Source of the DNA: Pseudoalteromonas sp. A25
Lineage (GTDB): Bacteria > Pseudomonadota > Gammaproteobacteria > Enterobacterales > Alteromonadaceae
NCBI RefSeq assembly: GCF_009176705.1
Contig: NZ_AP021846.1
Location: 2,512,001 to 2,576,000 of the forward strand
Direction: 5' to 3'
Length of the DNA: 64,000 nt
The stretch's first letter is position 1. Each line of letters starts with the position of its first letter. The notes under the pieces are model-generated. The model had not been told where the DNA came from, searched no databases, and worked only from the letters and a program-made list of their open reading frames with translations. Both the position numbers and the translations under genes were made by a program. This document shows positions 16,976 through 25,864 of the stretch, piece after piece.

Positions 16976-18103
16976 CTAATTTAAATCTGCATGGCCAACG
17001 GCGTACATAACATGGTCATTGTAGCCAGTCACAACGTTAATATATCCACTAAGTGCTTGGTCTAACTGCTCATCGCCGGTATCGGCAATAAGTGGGCGAC
17101 CATTGAGTGCCTGCAACTTAGTTTTTGTTGCAACGACTATGATGTTTTCTTTACCTATTTTTTTAATCAGTTCAGGGCTGAGTTGTTGATTGCCACGTCC
17201 AAAAATATGCCCTTGCCCACCAATAAGGGTGATTACCAACTTGGTTGGCGCATCATCAACTCGTTGTAGCAACTGGGCGGCCGTCATATCTTGCGATAAT
17301 AATTCATGGTCTTGAATTAAATCTACACCTAACAAAGTATTGTCTAAACCCAACTCTTCCATAATCGCCGCTACCGTTGAGCCTGAGCCCATAATATATT
17401 GCGTGTCGGCGTCCATTTCGCTAATTACGTACGCGGCGATATCAGCAAGCACTAACTCATCGCTTTCTTTGCCGCCATTTTTAACACTTTGTACGTAGCG
17501 TAATTCCGAAGGAACTTGCATTTCGCCATAACGTCTAGCACGCACCGTCCCTTGACGAAATGCCTCTTCGTCAATATCCATCACATCCGCATCTGAGACA
17601 GTAACCAGCTCACCAGTAACCAACATTTCTACCACTCGACCGGCAGCTTTTGGAGTAATGGCATAGACACCTGAATGGATTTTACACCCTGCAGGCACGC
17701 CCAACACTGGAATACTGTCATCAACCGCGCTACAGATATTGCGAGCAGTGCCATCACCGCCTGCAAATAAAATCATATCTACGCCATGCTCTAACAGCGC
17801 TTTGGCGGCATTCTCGGTATCTTCGGGCACTGTTGGTATAGCACTTTGATAAACCACCTCGGTCTTAAAGCCGAGTTTAAGTGCGGTATTTTCTCCCATC
17901 TCACCATTGACCGTAAACACTTCAATTTGGTGTTGATAAGGTAATAACTGCTCTAAGGCTAACTGAGTTCTGGCATTAGACTTTGGTGTTGCACCCAATA
18001 TCATAGCTTGCTGCGCAGTATCGGCGCCATCACTGCCCTTTAATGCCACACTGCCACCTAGGCCAGCTACGGGGTTAATAATTAAACCAAGCTTAAACTG
18101 CAT
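16976..18103 (-). CDS. ATP-NAD kinase family protein
   Basis: This 375-residue protein has the NAD-kinase/diacylglycerol-kinase fold: LGLIINPVAGLGGSVALKGS at the N-terminus, FAGGDGTARNI as the glycine-rich GGDGT motif (about residue 118) and VLGVPAGCKIHSGVYAITP after it. The C-terminal half (about 190-375) is specific to a longer subfamily distinct from the essential NadK. It may phosphorylate NAD or a related substrate; this is family inference only. It overlaps epmC by 11 bp and precedes yfcL by 9 bp, so the three genes are probably cotranscribed. Confidence 0.85.
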   Translation of the reverse strand: MQFKLGLIINPVAGLGGSVALKGSDGADTAQQAMILGATPKSNARTQLALEQLLPYQHQIEVFTVNGEMGENTALKLGFKTEVVYQSAIPTVPEDTENAAKALLEHGVDMILFAGGDGTARNICSAVDDSIPVLGVPAGCKIHSGVYAITPKAAGRVVEMLVTGELVTVSDADVMDIDEEAFRQGTVRARRYGEMQVPSELRYVQSVKNGGKESDELVLADIAAYVISEMDADTQYIMGSGSTVAAIMEELGLDNTLLGVDLIQDHELLSQDMTAAQLLQRVDDAPTKLVITLIGGQGHIFGRGNQQLSPELIKKIGKENIIVVATKTKLQALNGRPLIADTGDEQLDQALSGYINVVTGYNDHVMYAVGHADLN

Positions 18104-18647
18104 CTAATAACTCCTGTGGACAATGCCAAGAAAATTGCGCTTTTGTGAGCGGCCAAGGGGTTTTATAAAATTCACTCAGTGCTTGCAGTAACCGAGCCGT
18201 TCGTTGGTTAAAACCGTGTTCAAGCAAGTCTAATACCTGCTTATGAACGCGCTTTTGAAAACTGAACCGACACGTTTGTTCCCCATTTAAATTATCAACC
18301 GATACATTAAATTCAAACCCGGCTGCTGCACTGAGAGCCCATTCAATGGCCTGTGGTTTTACTTCAACGTTTTCAAATTCGTGCTGCTTCGCTTTGTCAC
18401 GACCATCAGGGCAATACCAATAGCCATAATCTTCTAATTCACGACGTTTGCTGCCTGCCACCAACCAATGCGCTATTTCATGAAGAGCACTGGCATAAAA
18501 ACCATGGGCGAATACCACTTGATGGTAACTGCACTGAGTGCTAGCAGGAAGGTATATAGGCTCATCATCGCCTTTTATCAGTTGCGTGTTATACGCTTCA
18601 AAAAATTGTCGATTGAAAATATCAATTAGGTCGCAAACGTTGTGCAT
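18093..18647 (-). CDS. epmC: Elongation factor P hydroxylase EpmC
   Basis: This 184-residue protein matches EpmC (YfcM), which hydroxylates the beta-lysyl-lysine on EF-P. The metal-binding HEIAHW lies at about residue 57, followed by RELEDYGYWYCPDGRDK and EVKPQAIEWALS, all typical of the family. It acts in the cytoplasm after EpmA and EpmB, which are not in this window. It is the first gene of the epmC-kinase-yfcL operon and overlaps the next gene by 11 bp. Confidence 0.93.
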   Translation of the reverse strand: MHNVCDLIDIFNRQFFEAYNTQLIKGDDEPIYLPASTQCSYHQVVFAHGFYASALHEIAHWLVAGSKRRELEDYGYWYCPDGRDKAKQHEFENVEVKPQAIEWALSAAAGFEFNVSVDNLNGEQTCRFSFQKRVHKQVLDLLEHGFNQRTARLLQALSEFYKTPWPLTKAQFSWHCPQELLDAV

Positions 18648-18711
18648 TAACTACTAACATGCCATGAGTTACTTAATGGCCGCAGATTGTACGTACTTTT
18701 CGCTTGGAAGT

Positions 18712-18739
18712 AAAAAACGCGCCAAATAGCGCGTTTTTT
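18712..18739 (-). terminator. Terminator after fadIJ
   Basis: AAAAAACGCGC and GCGCGTTTTTT form an 11-bp stem around a six-base loop. Because A and T runs flank both sides it could work in both directions, but only fadJ ends next to it. Confidence 0.85.
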
Positions 18740-18759
18740 GTCTTGTTAAGAGCGCCCTA

Positions 18760-20928
18760 TCAAGACGTTTGAACTTGCTCCGTATCGCTCTCTTGCTCGG
18801 TGACTACTTCACTTAACTCAACTTTACGTTCACCGTAAAAGGTTGCGCCTTTTTCAGCCATTGCCATTAGGCAAGGTGCTGGTGTAAACACTGGGTTATC
18901 TGATGCATAAGTAGATAACTCAGAACACACTTTGCTGGCACCCCGTTTATCCATATAGCTAAATGGACCGCCTAAGAATGGTGGGAAGCCAATACCAAAT
19001 ATGGCACCAATATCACCATCGCGTGGGCTTGCGATAATACCTTCATCTAAACAACGTGCTGCTTCGTTGAGCATTTGTGCCACACAACGGCTGGCAATTT
19101 CTTGCTTGTTTAAACGAGGGCTTGCGGTAATGCCCAGTAGCTCATATACCGACTCGTCGACCTTTTTACCCTTTTTCTCATAAGTGTAAAAACCGCGCCC
19201 TGTTTTACGGCCTAAACGTTTTGCATCAATCATACGATCAAACGCATTCGGCGCTTTAAAACGCTCACCTAACTCTTTTTCAAGAATTGGGGCTATTTTA
19301 GAGCCAATATCAATACCCACTTCATCAAGCAATGCAAGAGGACCAACAGGGAAGCCAAACTCAACCAAAGCTTGGTCGATTTTCTCGATTGGTTCGCCAG
19401 CGAGCAGTAAATTTGCCGCTTCGTTTACGTAAGGCGCTAAAATTCGGTTAACATAAAAACCCGCTTTGTCTTTAACAACAATGGGCGTTTTACCTTGTTT
19501 TCGTGCAAAGTTAACTGTGCGCGCTATGGTTTGCTCAGAAGTGCCTTCGTGCGGGATTATTTCCACCAACGGCATTTTCTCTACAGGTGAAAAATAATGC
19601 AGGCCTATCACATTTTCTGGACGTTTTGCTTGCTCTGCTATTTGAGCAATTGGTAGCGATGAGGTGTTACTTGCAAAGATGGTGTCGTCTTGGCAGTTTT
19701 GTTCAACGTCGGCCACCATGCTTTGTTTAAGCTTTAAGTCTTCAAATACCGCTTCAATCACCATATCCACATGCTTAAAGCCTGAATAATCAGTAGTGCC
19801 TGTGATACGGTTCATTGTTTGCTGTAGCTCAGCTTTGCTCATAATACGACGCTTTTGGCGCTTAGATAAAATCTTGTAGCTGTAGTTCATAGCGTTACTA
19901 ACACCTTGGTGTGCTACATCTTTAATACGCACTAAAGCACCAGCTTTAACTGCACTTACGTGTGCGATACCAGCACCCATTAAACCACCACCGAGTACAG
20001 CAGTGCGCTCAACCGCTGCAACATCATCGTTTTTGTACTCTTTTTTCATTTCAGTGGTTGCAAAGAAAATACCACGTAATGATTTAGACACGTCGGTCAT
20101 TACCAAGTCGGCAAACCCTTCAGCTTCTGTTTTGTATGCTTTAAGCTCATCCAGTTCAATCGACGCTCGCACTGCCTTAATAATGTTGAGCGGTGCTGGG
20201 TAATGCCCGCCCGTCTTTTTAAGTACGTTTTCTTCTGCTTTTTTAAAGATTATATTGCGACCAAATGGATTTGACTCTAACAGCTGGCTGATTCTATCAA
20301 GACGCGGTTTAGTCGCCTTTGGCTTGCCCTTAGTTGCCAATTCGCAAGCCACGCGCTCTAAAATGCTTAGCGGCACACAATCGTGTACCAAGCCCGTTTT
20401 TTTCGCTTGCTTAGCGCGCACTTGCTTACCTGTTAACATCCACTCTAATGCTTTTTGAATACCAACTAACTTAGGTAAGCGTTGTGTTCCCCCGCCGCCT
20501 GGCAATAAACCAAGCTGTACTTCAGGCAAGCCTAGCTTGGTGATATCACTATCAGTACAAACCCGATAATCACAGGCTAGGGCAAATTCTAAACCACCAC
20601 CTAGGGCCGCACCATGAATAGCGGCAACCGTTGGGTAAGGCTGCTTTTTCAAAGTAAAAAATGCCTGATGACATAACTCAGATATCGCCAGCGCATCTTC
20701 GCGCGTTTTAGCACTATCAAGCATTTTAATATCTGCACCAGCAATAAAGTTATCGCTTTTACCGCTAATAAATACCATGCCAAAAATATTGTCATCACGG
20801 CCTTGCTTCAAAATAGCCGATAGATCATCCGCGAAACTATCACGCAGGGTATTCATCTTTTCGCCCGGTACATCAATGGTAACGATAGCAACGCGTTTTT
20901 CGTTTAACTTATAACTAAATACTGACAT
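18760..20928 (-). CDS. fadJ: Fatty acid oxidation complex subunit alpha FadJ
   Basis: This 722-residue enzyme has two parts. Residues 1-190 form an enoyl-CoA hydratase domain (NFIAGADIKML and GAALGGGLEFALACDYR). From about 305, a 3-hydroxyacyl-CoA dehydrogenase follows, with the NAD-binding loop GGGLMGAGIA, then IEAVFEDLKLKQ, then LHYFSPVEKMPLVEI and a C-terminal helical domain. It performs the hydration and oxidation steps of beta-oxidation. It starts one base before the end of fadI, so the pair is coupled. The size and the FadI pairing favour FadJ over FadB. Confidence 0.93.
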   Translation of the reverse strand: MSVFSYKLNEKRVAIVTIDVPGEKMNTLRDSFADDLSAILKQGRDDNIFGMVFISGKSDNFIAGADIKMLDSAKTREDALAISELCHQAFFTLKKQPYPTVAAIHGAALGGGLEFALACDYRVCTDSDITKLGLPEVQLGLLPGGGGTQRLPKLVGIQKALEWMLTGKQVRAKQAKKTGLVHDCVPLSILERVACELATKGKPKATKPRLDRISQLLESNPFGRNIIFKKAEENVLKKTGGHYPAPLNIIKAVRASIELDELKAYKTEAEGFADLVMTDVSKSLRGIFFATTEMKKEYKNDDVAAVERTAVLGGGLMGAGIAHVSAVKAGALVRIKDVAHQGVSNAMNYSYKILSKRQKRRIMSKAELQQTMNRITGTTDYSGFKHVDMVIEAVFEDLKLKQSMVADVEQNCQDDTIFASNTSSLPIAQIAEQAKRPENVIGLHYFSPVEKMPLVEIIPHEGTSEQTIARTVNFARKQGKTPIVVKDKAGFYVNRILAPYVNEAANLLLAGEPIEKIDQALVEFGFPVGPLALLDEVGIDIGSKIAPILEKELGERFKAPNAFDRMIDAKRLGRKTGRGFYTYEKKGKKVDESVYELLGITASPRLNKQEIASRCVAQMLNEAARCLDEGIIASPRDGDIGAIFGIGFPPFLGGPFSYMDKRGASKVCSELSTYASDNPVFTPAPCLMAMAEKGATFYGERKVELSEVVTEQESDTEQVQTS

Positions 20929-22238
20929 TATGCGCTCTCCAATACAAAGGCTGCACCTAAACCACCTGCCGCACAGGCAGTGGTTAATGCTAAGCCGCCG
21001 CCACGACGTTTCAATTCATGTAAGCTTTGCGTGATCAAACGCGCACCGGTTGCTGCAAATGGGTGACCGTAAGCTAATGAACCGCCGTTAACGTTAAATT
21101 TATCCATATCAATTTCGCCAATCGCTTTAGAGCGACCTAACTTTTCTTGCGCAAATTTATCTGAGCCAAACATCTTCATGTTTGCCAACGCTTGCGCTGC
21201 AAATGCCTCGTGCATTTCAATTAAATCGAGGTCTTGTAAACTAATACCCGCTCTATCGAGTGCAATAGGTGTTGAATGCGCTGGGCCCATTAGCATATCT
21301 TCATGCACACCAATTGCTGAAAACGCAAAACTACGTACATAGCCTAAAATATCGTAACCTAATGCTTTGGCTTTGCTTTCGCTCATCATCAATACAGCTG
21401 CAGCGCCATCAGTAAGTGGTGTGGCATTGGCCGCAGTCACAGAGCCATGCGCTCTGTCAAATACGGGTTTTAGCTTAGCGTAGCCCTCTAATGAAGAGTT
21501 AGTACGGATATTGTTGTCTTGTTCAATAAACGATTTATAAGGCGGAACGTGCGCAGCCATAACTTCTTCACTTAATAAGCCGTCTGCCCATGCTTTTGCA
21601 GCTAAGGTGTGTGAACGATGTGCCATTGCATCTTGATCAGCACGACTAATGCCATGTGTTTTGGCCATTTGCTCTGCTGTTTGACCCATAGAGAGTCCAG
21701 TAGAATACTCAGCAACCGCAGGGGGAACCGGCATTAAGTCCTTAAAACGTAACTTTGAGAAGATTTTTAAACGCTGTCCTAAAGTACGCGCCTTGGTTAA
21801 ATCAACCAAACTACCTGCTAATTTTTTACTTACGCCAATGGGTAATACTGACGATGAGTCTGCGCCACCTGCAATACCGACGGTTGCTGAGCCTGCGATG
21901 ATAGACTCTGCTACGTTCGCAATTGCTTGAAAGCTCGTTGCACACGCACGAGACACTGAATAAGCATCAACAGATACCGGCATGCCCGTACCTAATACAA
22001 TTTCTCGGGCAATATTGGGGGCTTCTGGCATTTGCACTACTTGGCCAAAAACAAGTTGGTCGATTTCATTTTTGTCAAAGTTCAAACGCTCAAGCATTTC
22101 ATTAACCACCAGCTTTCCTAAATCAAGTGCTGGTACATGGTGAAAAGCCGTCGCTTGCTTTGCGAAAGGGGTACGCAAGCCGCTTACAATCGCGATACGG
22201 TCGCCTTTTGTTGTTTTTAGAATGTTTTGCTCAGACAT
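20928..22238 (-). CDS. fadI: Acetyl-CoA C-acyltransferase FadI
   Basis: This 436-residue thiolase carries out the last step of beta-oxidation with FadJ. The catalytic Cys is in [10 protein letters not shown] (about residue 100). His in [12 protein letters not shown] and the late Cys in [12 protein letters not shown] complete the active site, and [13 protein letters not shown] is also present. GGGAGAG lies about 9 bases before ATG. A well-matched promoter and a FadR-like operator lie just upstream, so it is probably induced by fatty acids. Confidence 0.94.
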   Translation of the reverse strand: MSEQNILKTTKGDRIAIVSGLRTPFAKQATAFHHVPALDLGKLVVNEMLERLNFDKNEIDQLVFGQVVQMPEAPNIAREIVLGTGMPVSVDAYSVSRACATSFQAIANVAESIIAGSATVGIAGGADSSSVLPIGVSKKLAGSLVDLTKARTLGQRLKIFSKLRFKDLMPVPPAVAEYSTGLSMGQTAEQMAKTHGISRADQDAMAHRSHTLAAKAWADGLLSEEVMAAHVPPYKSFIEQDNNIRTNSSLEGYAKLKPVFDRAHGSVTAANATPLTDGAAAVLMMSESKAKALGYDILGYVRSFAFSAIGVHEDMLMGPAHSTPIALDRAGISLQDLDLIEMHEAFAAQALANMKMFGSDKFAQEKLGRSKAIGEIDMDKFNVNGGSLAYGHPFAATGARLITQSLHELKRRGGGLALTTACAAGGLGAAFVLESA

Positions 22239-22256
22239 TAATATGCTCTCCCGCTG

Positions 22257-22271
22257 ACAGGTCTGACCTGT
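22257..22271 (-). promoter_or_regulatory. FadR-like operator in front of fadIJ
   Basis: ACAGGTCTGACCTGT is a perfect 7-bp palindrome around one base and matches the FadR pattern CTGGTCnGACnAG closely in its GGTCnGACC core. It sits between the likely transcription start and the ribosome binding site of fadI, where a bound repressor would block transcription. Confidence 0.6.
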
Positions 22272-22284
22272 TTAATTTTACCTG

Positions 22285-22313
22285 ATTCTAAACAACCGAT
22301 TCCACAATGCCAA
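22285..22313 (-). promoter_or_regulatory. Sigma-70 promoter of fadIJ
   Basis: On the minus strand TTGGCA (22308-22313) and TAGAAT (22285-22290) are 17 bp apart. The start site would fall just before the FadR-like palindrome. Confidence 0.6.
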
Positions 22314-22390
22314 TAGTAAAATCAAAATTGGTTACTAAAGAAGCAAACCTTACTTACCCTAGCCGCTTTTTTATACAGTAGCAAAAGTTA

Positions 22391-22430
22391 TTGAAAAAAC
22401 TGGGGAACTATTCAAAAAACTAGGGTCTAA
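22391..22430 (+). repeat. Two direct repeats upstream of the moxR gene
   Basis: TTGAAAAAACTGGGGAACTA and TTCAAAAAACTAGGGTCTAA lie in tandem with a 20-bp period and share 14 of 20 bases. A spacing of about two helical turns is typical of cooperative regulator sites. The regulator is unknown. Confidence 0.4.
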
Positions 22431-22519
22431 TATGACGCTAAAATGTCAATCTAGACTTGAGATCAGACAACGAATCCATATAACTTAAAGCAAAAATTTG
22501 TCACAACAAGGACAAAGCA

Positions 22520-23476
22520 ATGGCAGTAAACGAATTTTCACAATTAAAACGCTATCTAGATACTCAAATTATTGGTCAACCTGCTTTGACACAAGCTTTG
22601 CTTATCGCCATTTTGGCAGACGGACACCTCTTGGTAGAAGGTCCGCCAGGACTGGCAAAAACACGTGCAGTGAATGCGCTTGCAAAAGGTATTGAGGGGA
22701 GCTTTCAACGCGTTCAGTTTACCCCTGACTTATTACCCGCTGACGTAACGGGAACAGACATATACCGCCAACAAACCAGTGAGTTTGTGTTTGAAAAAGG
22801 CCCACTGTTTCATAATTTGATCTTGGCTGATGAAATAAACCGCGCACCGGCTAAAGTGCAATCAGCATTGCTCGAAGCCATGGCAGAGCGACAGATCACA
22901 GTCGGCAAAAACACCTATCCTTTATCTAGCCTGTTCATGGTAATGGCAACGCAAAACCCATTAGAGCAAGAAGGTACCTACCCGCTTCCAGAAGCGCAGC
23001 TAGACCGTTTTTTGTTACACTTAAACATTGACTACCCGCACGCCGAAAATGAGCTGGCAATTTTACGACTAACTCGCGGTGAAGCACTAGAGCAAGAATC
23101 GGTGAACTTTACTCCAATCAGTCAAGAAACATTATTTGCAGCGCGTAAGAGCGTGCTCTCACTACACCTTGCCGAGCCGCTTGAGCAATATTTAGTGCAG
23201 CTTATCATTGCCACTCGACAGGCAGCCAAGTTAGACCCTCAACTAGGTGCATGGATTGAGTTTGGTGCAAGTCCTCGTGCAACAATTGCACTAGATAAAT
23301 GTGCCCGTGCGCACGCTTGGCTGCATGACCGCGACTTTGTAACGCCTGAGGATATTCAAGCTGTTATTCATAACGTACTGCGTCATCGCATTATTTTAAG
23401 CTACGAAGCACAAGCTGATGGCATCAGTAAAGATGAAGTAATTAGTCGTATTGTTGAATTAGTACCAGTACCATAA
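22520..23476 (+). CDS. MoxR family AAA+ ATPase
   Basis: This 318-residue ATPase has Walker A GPPGLAKT (about residue 45), Walker B LILADEI followed by NRAPAKVQSALLEAMAERQ, sensor 1 VMATQNP, and the GTYPLPEAQLDRF motif typical of MoxR. MoxR proteins act as chaperone-like ATPases together with VWA proteins. It is the first gene of the Bat operon, with the AUG of the next gene overlapping its stop (TAATG). AAGGACAAAGCA precedes the start. Confidence 0.92.
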   Translation: MAVNEFSQLKRYLDTQIIGQPALTQALLIAILADGHLLVEGPPGLAKTRAVNALAKGIEGSFQRVQFTPDLLPADVTGTDIYRQQTSEFVFEKGPLFHNLILADEINRAPAKVQSALLEAMAERQITVGKNTYPLSSLFMVMATQNPLEQEGTYPLPEAQLDRFLLHLNIDYPHAENELAILRLTRGEALEQESVNFTPISQETLFAARKSVLSLHLAEPLEQYLVQLIIATRQAAKLDPQLGAWIEFGASPRATIALDKCARAHAWLHDRDFVTPEDIQAVIHNVLRHRIILSYEAQADGISKDEVISRIVELVPVP

Positions 23477-24438
23477 TGATGCAACAAACTCAGTTATCAA
23501 GCCAAGCATGGTTAGAACAATGCCATAGCAATGGCGCACAGTTGGGCTTGAAAGAGTTACTTTATTACAAGCCCAAAGCCAACCTGTTATCGCTTAAACC
23601 CAAAGCGCGTATAAAAAGCGCACAAGCTGGCCAGTATCTCGCGCCGCACAAGGGACGAGGTATGGAGTTTGCAGAGGTGCGTCAATATCAATATGGTGAT
23701 GACATACGCGCTATCGATTGGCGTGTAACAGCCCGTACCGGTGAGGCACATACCAAGCTCTATCAAGAAGAAAAAGAGAGACCAGTGTTTGTTTTCACCG
23801 ATTTATCAAACAGTATGCTGTTTGGCAGCCAACTGCTCCTTAAATCTGTACAAGCAGCGCACTTGAGCGCATTAGTCGCTTGGTCTGCCTGTCAGCGCGG
23901 TGATAGATTGGGTGGTATTGTGTTTAATGAGCATGGCCATCATGAACTTAAGCCCATAGCAAGAGATAAAGGCGTATTAGCGCTTTGTCATCAACTCTGC
24001 GATATTCATCAGCAGGCGCTGCACAATCGAGAGCACATAACGCAGCAGCATGTGGCTCAAAGCCGCTTTGCAGATAATTTAAAGCGGTTAACCCATTTAG
24101 CCAAACCAGGCAGCTTAATTTATGTCATCTCTGATTTTACCAATTTAAATGACGCTAGTTTTAAGCAATTAGAGCGCCTTGCTCGACATTGTGAACTGAT
24201 TGGCTGTCAGATCAGCGATCCGTTTGAGCACCAACTCCCAGCTTATCGCGAAGCAATTATGGTGGAGGCTGGCGACAATGCTTGGACCTTACCCTTGATG
24301 GACAAGCAATTTAGGGCAAAATTTGCTAAGCAGTCAGCCGAGGCATTTGCAAATCGTCTATCACGATTAAAACGTGCAGGTATGACAATGCAATCATTTA
24401 GTGCGGCTACGCCGCTTGAATCACAGCTTATGAGGTAA
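23476..24438 (+). CDS. DUF58 domain protein
   Basis: This 320-residue cytoplasmic protein has the DUF58 signature GRGMEFAEVRQYQYGDDIRA followed by IDWRVTARTGEAHTKLYQEE, and a VWA-like core with the metal site FTDLSNSML. DUF58 proteins are constant partners of MoxR ATPases, and their exact role is unknown. It overlaps the moxR-like gene by one base. The next gene follows after 11 bp. Confidence 0.9.
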   Translation: MMQQTQLSSQAWLEQCHSNGAQLGLKELLYYKPKANLLSLKPKARIKSAQAGQYLAPHKGRGMEFAEVRQYQYGDDIRAIDWRVTARTGEAHTKLYQEEKERPVFVFTDLSNSMLFGSQLLLKSVQAAHLSALVAWSACQRGDRLGGIVFNEHGHHELKPIARDKGVLALCHQLCDIHQQALHNREHITQQHVAQSRFADNLKRLTHLAKPGSLIYVISDFTNLNDASFKQLERLARHCELIGCQISDPFEHQLPAYREAIMVEAGDNAWTLPLMDKQFRAKFAKQSAEAFANRLSRLKRAGMTMQSFSAATPLESQLMR

Positions 24439-24449
24439 TAGTAGTAGTT

Positions 24450-24884
24450 ATGCAAGCTTCGCCATTAGATGCTTTACACGACGTTATGCCACCAAGCGAG
24501 GTTTCATGGTGGCCTTTTTCATACGCCATGTGGGCCGTTATTTTAATTACACTGTTTATTTTCATGGCAATAGCCATATGGCGCTATAAAGCATGGAAAT
24601 ATCAGCAAGCAAAACGAGTAGCAATTAAGCATATTGCTGAACATCAAAACGATGCACAGCAGTTGCATATTTTGCTCAAACGGTTAACCAAACATTATTA
24701 TGGTACACGCGCTGTTGCGGGTTCCAATCAACTGTGGGCAACACGCTTAACTCAGCTATGCGGACAAACGTTTAATGCTCAAGAGCTCGATAGTTTGTAT
24801 GGACCAGCGCCTAACGAACAACTTGCCGATAAGCTGTGCCAAGCGATAAGAAACTTTAAACTAAAAGAGGCCCTAGATGTTTGA
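24450..24884 (+). CDS. DUF4381 domain membrane protein
   Basis: This 144-residue protein has one N-terminal membrane helix (residues 19-42, WPFSYAMWAVILITLFIFMA) and a cytoplasmic helical domain. The early 'P-L-D-x-L-H-D-V-x-P-P' stretch and the single helix are typical of DUF4381 proteins, which occur only in MoxR/Bat operons. It overlaps the next gene by 8 bp. The function is unknown; a membrane anchor for the assembly is plausible. Confidence 0.85.
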   Translation: MQASPLDALHDVMPPSEVSWWPFSYAMWAVILITLFIFMAIAIWRYKAWKYQQAKRVAIKHIAEHQNDAQQLHILLKRLTKHYYGTRAVAGSNQLWATRLTQLCGQTFNAQELDSLYGPAPNEQLADKLCQAIRNFKLKEALDV

Positions 24885-25863
24885 ATTTAGCTGGCCTTGG
24901 GCCTTTATTTTATTGCCACTGCCATGGCTTCTCGCCAAGATAAAGCCGGTACAACATGCCAGCTCAACGCGCTTACGTATGCCAAGTTTTGCACACCTTG
25001 CAGCACTTGCGCCAAAAACGGCCCAGCAAAGCCGTGGTGTTAATTGGCTTGAAGTGCTTATTTGGCTGTTACTGGTTATAGCAGCTGCCAACCCAAAGTG
25101 GCTAGATGACCCTGTTGCACTGCCCAACGAAGGTCGCGATATTATGTTAGCCGTAGACTTGTCGGGCTCAATGACAGAGCAGGACATGGAATATCAAGGC
25201 CGATATATAGACCGCCTTTCTGTGGTAAAAGCTGTACTGAGCGAATTTATAGAGCAGCGCCAAGGCGACAGGCTCGGGCTCATCTTATTCGGTGATACCG
25301 CCTTTTTACAAACTCCCCTGACGAGGGATTTAAACACTGTAAGCCAAATGCTCAGCGAAGCACAAATCGGCCTTGTTGGTCGCGCCACCGCGATCGGTGA
25401 TGCATTAGGTTTATCGGTCAAACGCTTTAGTCAACGAGAGCAAAGTAACCGTATTCTTATTCTCTTAACTGATGGCCAAAATACTGCTGGCAACCTTGAC
25501 CCAGAAGACGCCCTAATATTAGCCAAAGAAGAAGGCATAAAGGTTTATACCGTTGGTGTCGGCTCAGATGGCAGAGGTGGGTTTAGTTTGTTTGGTATGG
25601 GTGGTGCAGGTGGCAGCAACATTGATGAGACAACGCTCAAACACATAGCCAAAGAAACCGGTGGGCTGTACTTTAGAGCAAAAGATGTTGCAGGCCTGCA
25701 ACAGATTTACCAAGAGCTCGATAAGCTCGAACCCGTGTCTGATGAAGCTCAAACCTTTAGGCCTCAGCTGGCACTGTTCTACTGGCCATTGTTGGCAGTT
25801 TTGGCGCTCATCGCGCTGACTATTTTACTTAAGGCCCTACGTGGCTTAAAGCAGGAGGCATAG
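24877..25863 (+). CDS. BatA-like VWA domain protein
   Basis: This 328-residue inner-membrane protein has two helices near the N-terminus (about 1-20 and 50-66) and one at the C-terminus (about 298-318). A von Willebrand A domain lies between them, with an intact MIDAS: AVDLSGSM, then a Thr in TPLTRD and LTDGQNTAG. Such proteins bind a divalent metal and a protein partner. AGAGG lies six bases before ATG. It is followed after 1 bp by the BatB-like gene. Confidence 0.9.
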   Translation: MFEFSWPWAFILLPLPWLLAKIKPVQHASSTRLRMPSFAHLAALAPKTAQQSRGVNWLEVLIWLLLVIAAANPKWLDDPVALPNEGRDIMLAVDLSGSMTEQDMEYQGRYIDRLSVVKAVLSEFIEQRQGDRLGLILFGDTAFLQTPLTRDLNTVSQMLSEAQIGLVGRATAIGDALGLSVKRFSQREQSNRILILLTDGQNTAGNLDPEDALILAKEEGIKVYTVGVGSDGRGGFSLFGMGGAGGSNIDETTLKHIAKETGGLYFRAKDVAGLQQIYQELDKLEPVSDEAQTFRPQLALFYWPLLAVLALIALTILLKALRGLKQEA

Positions 25864-25864
25864 C

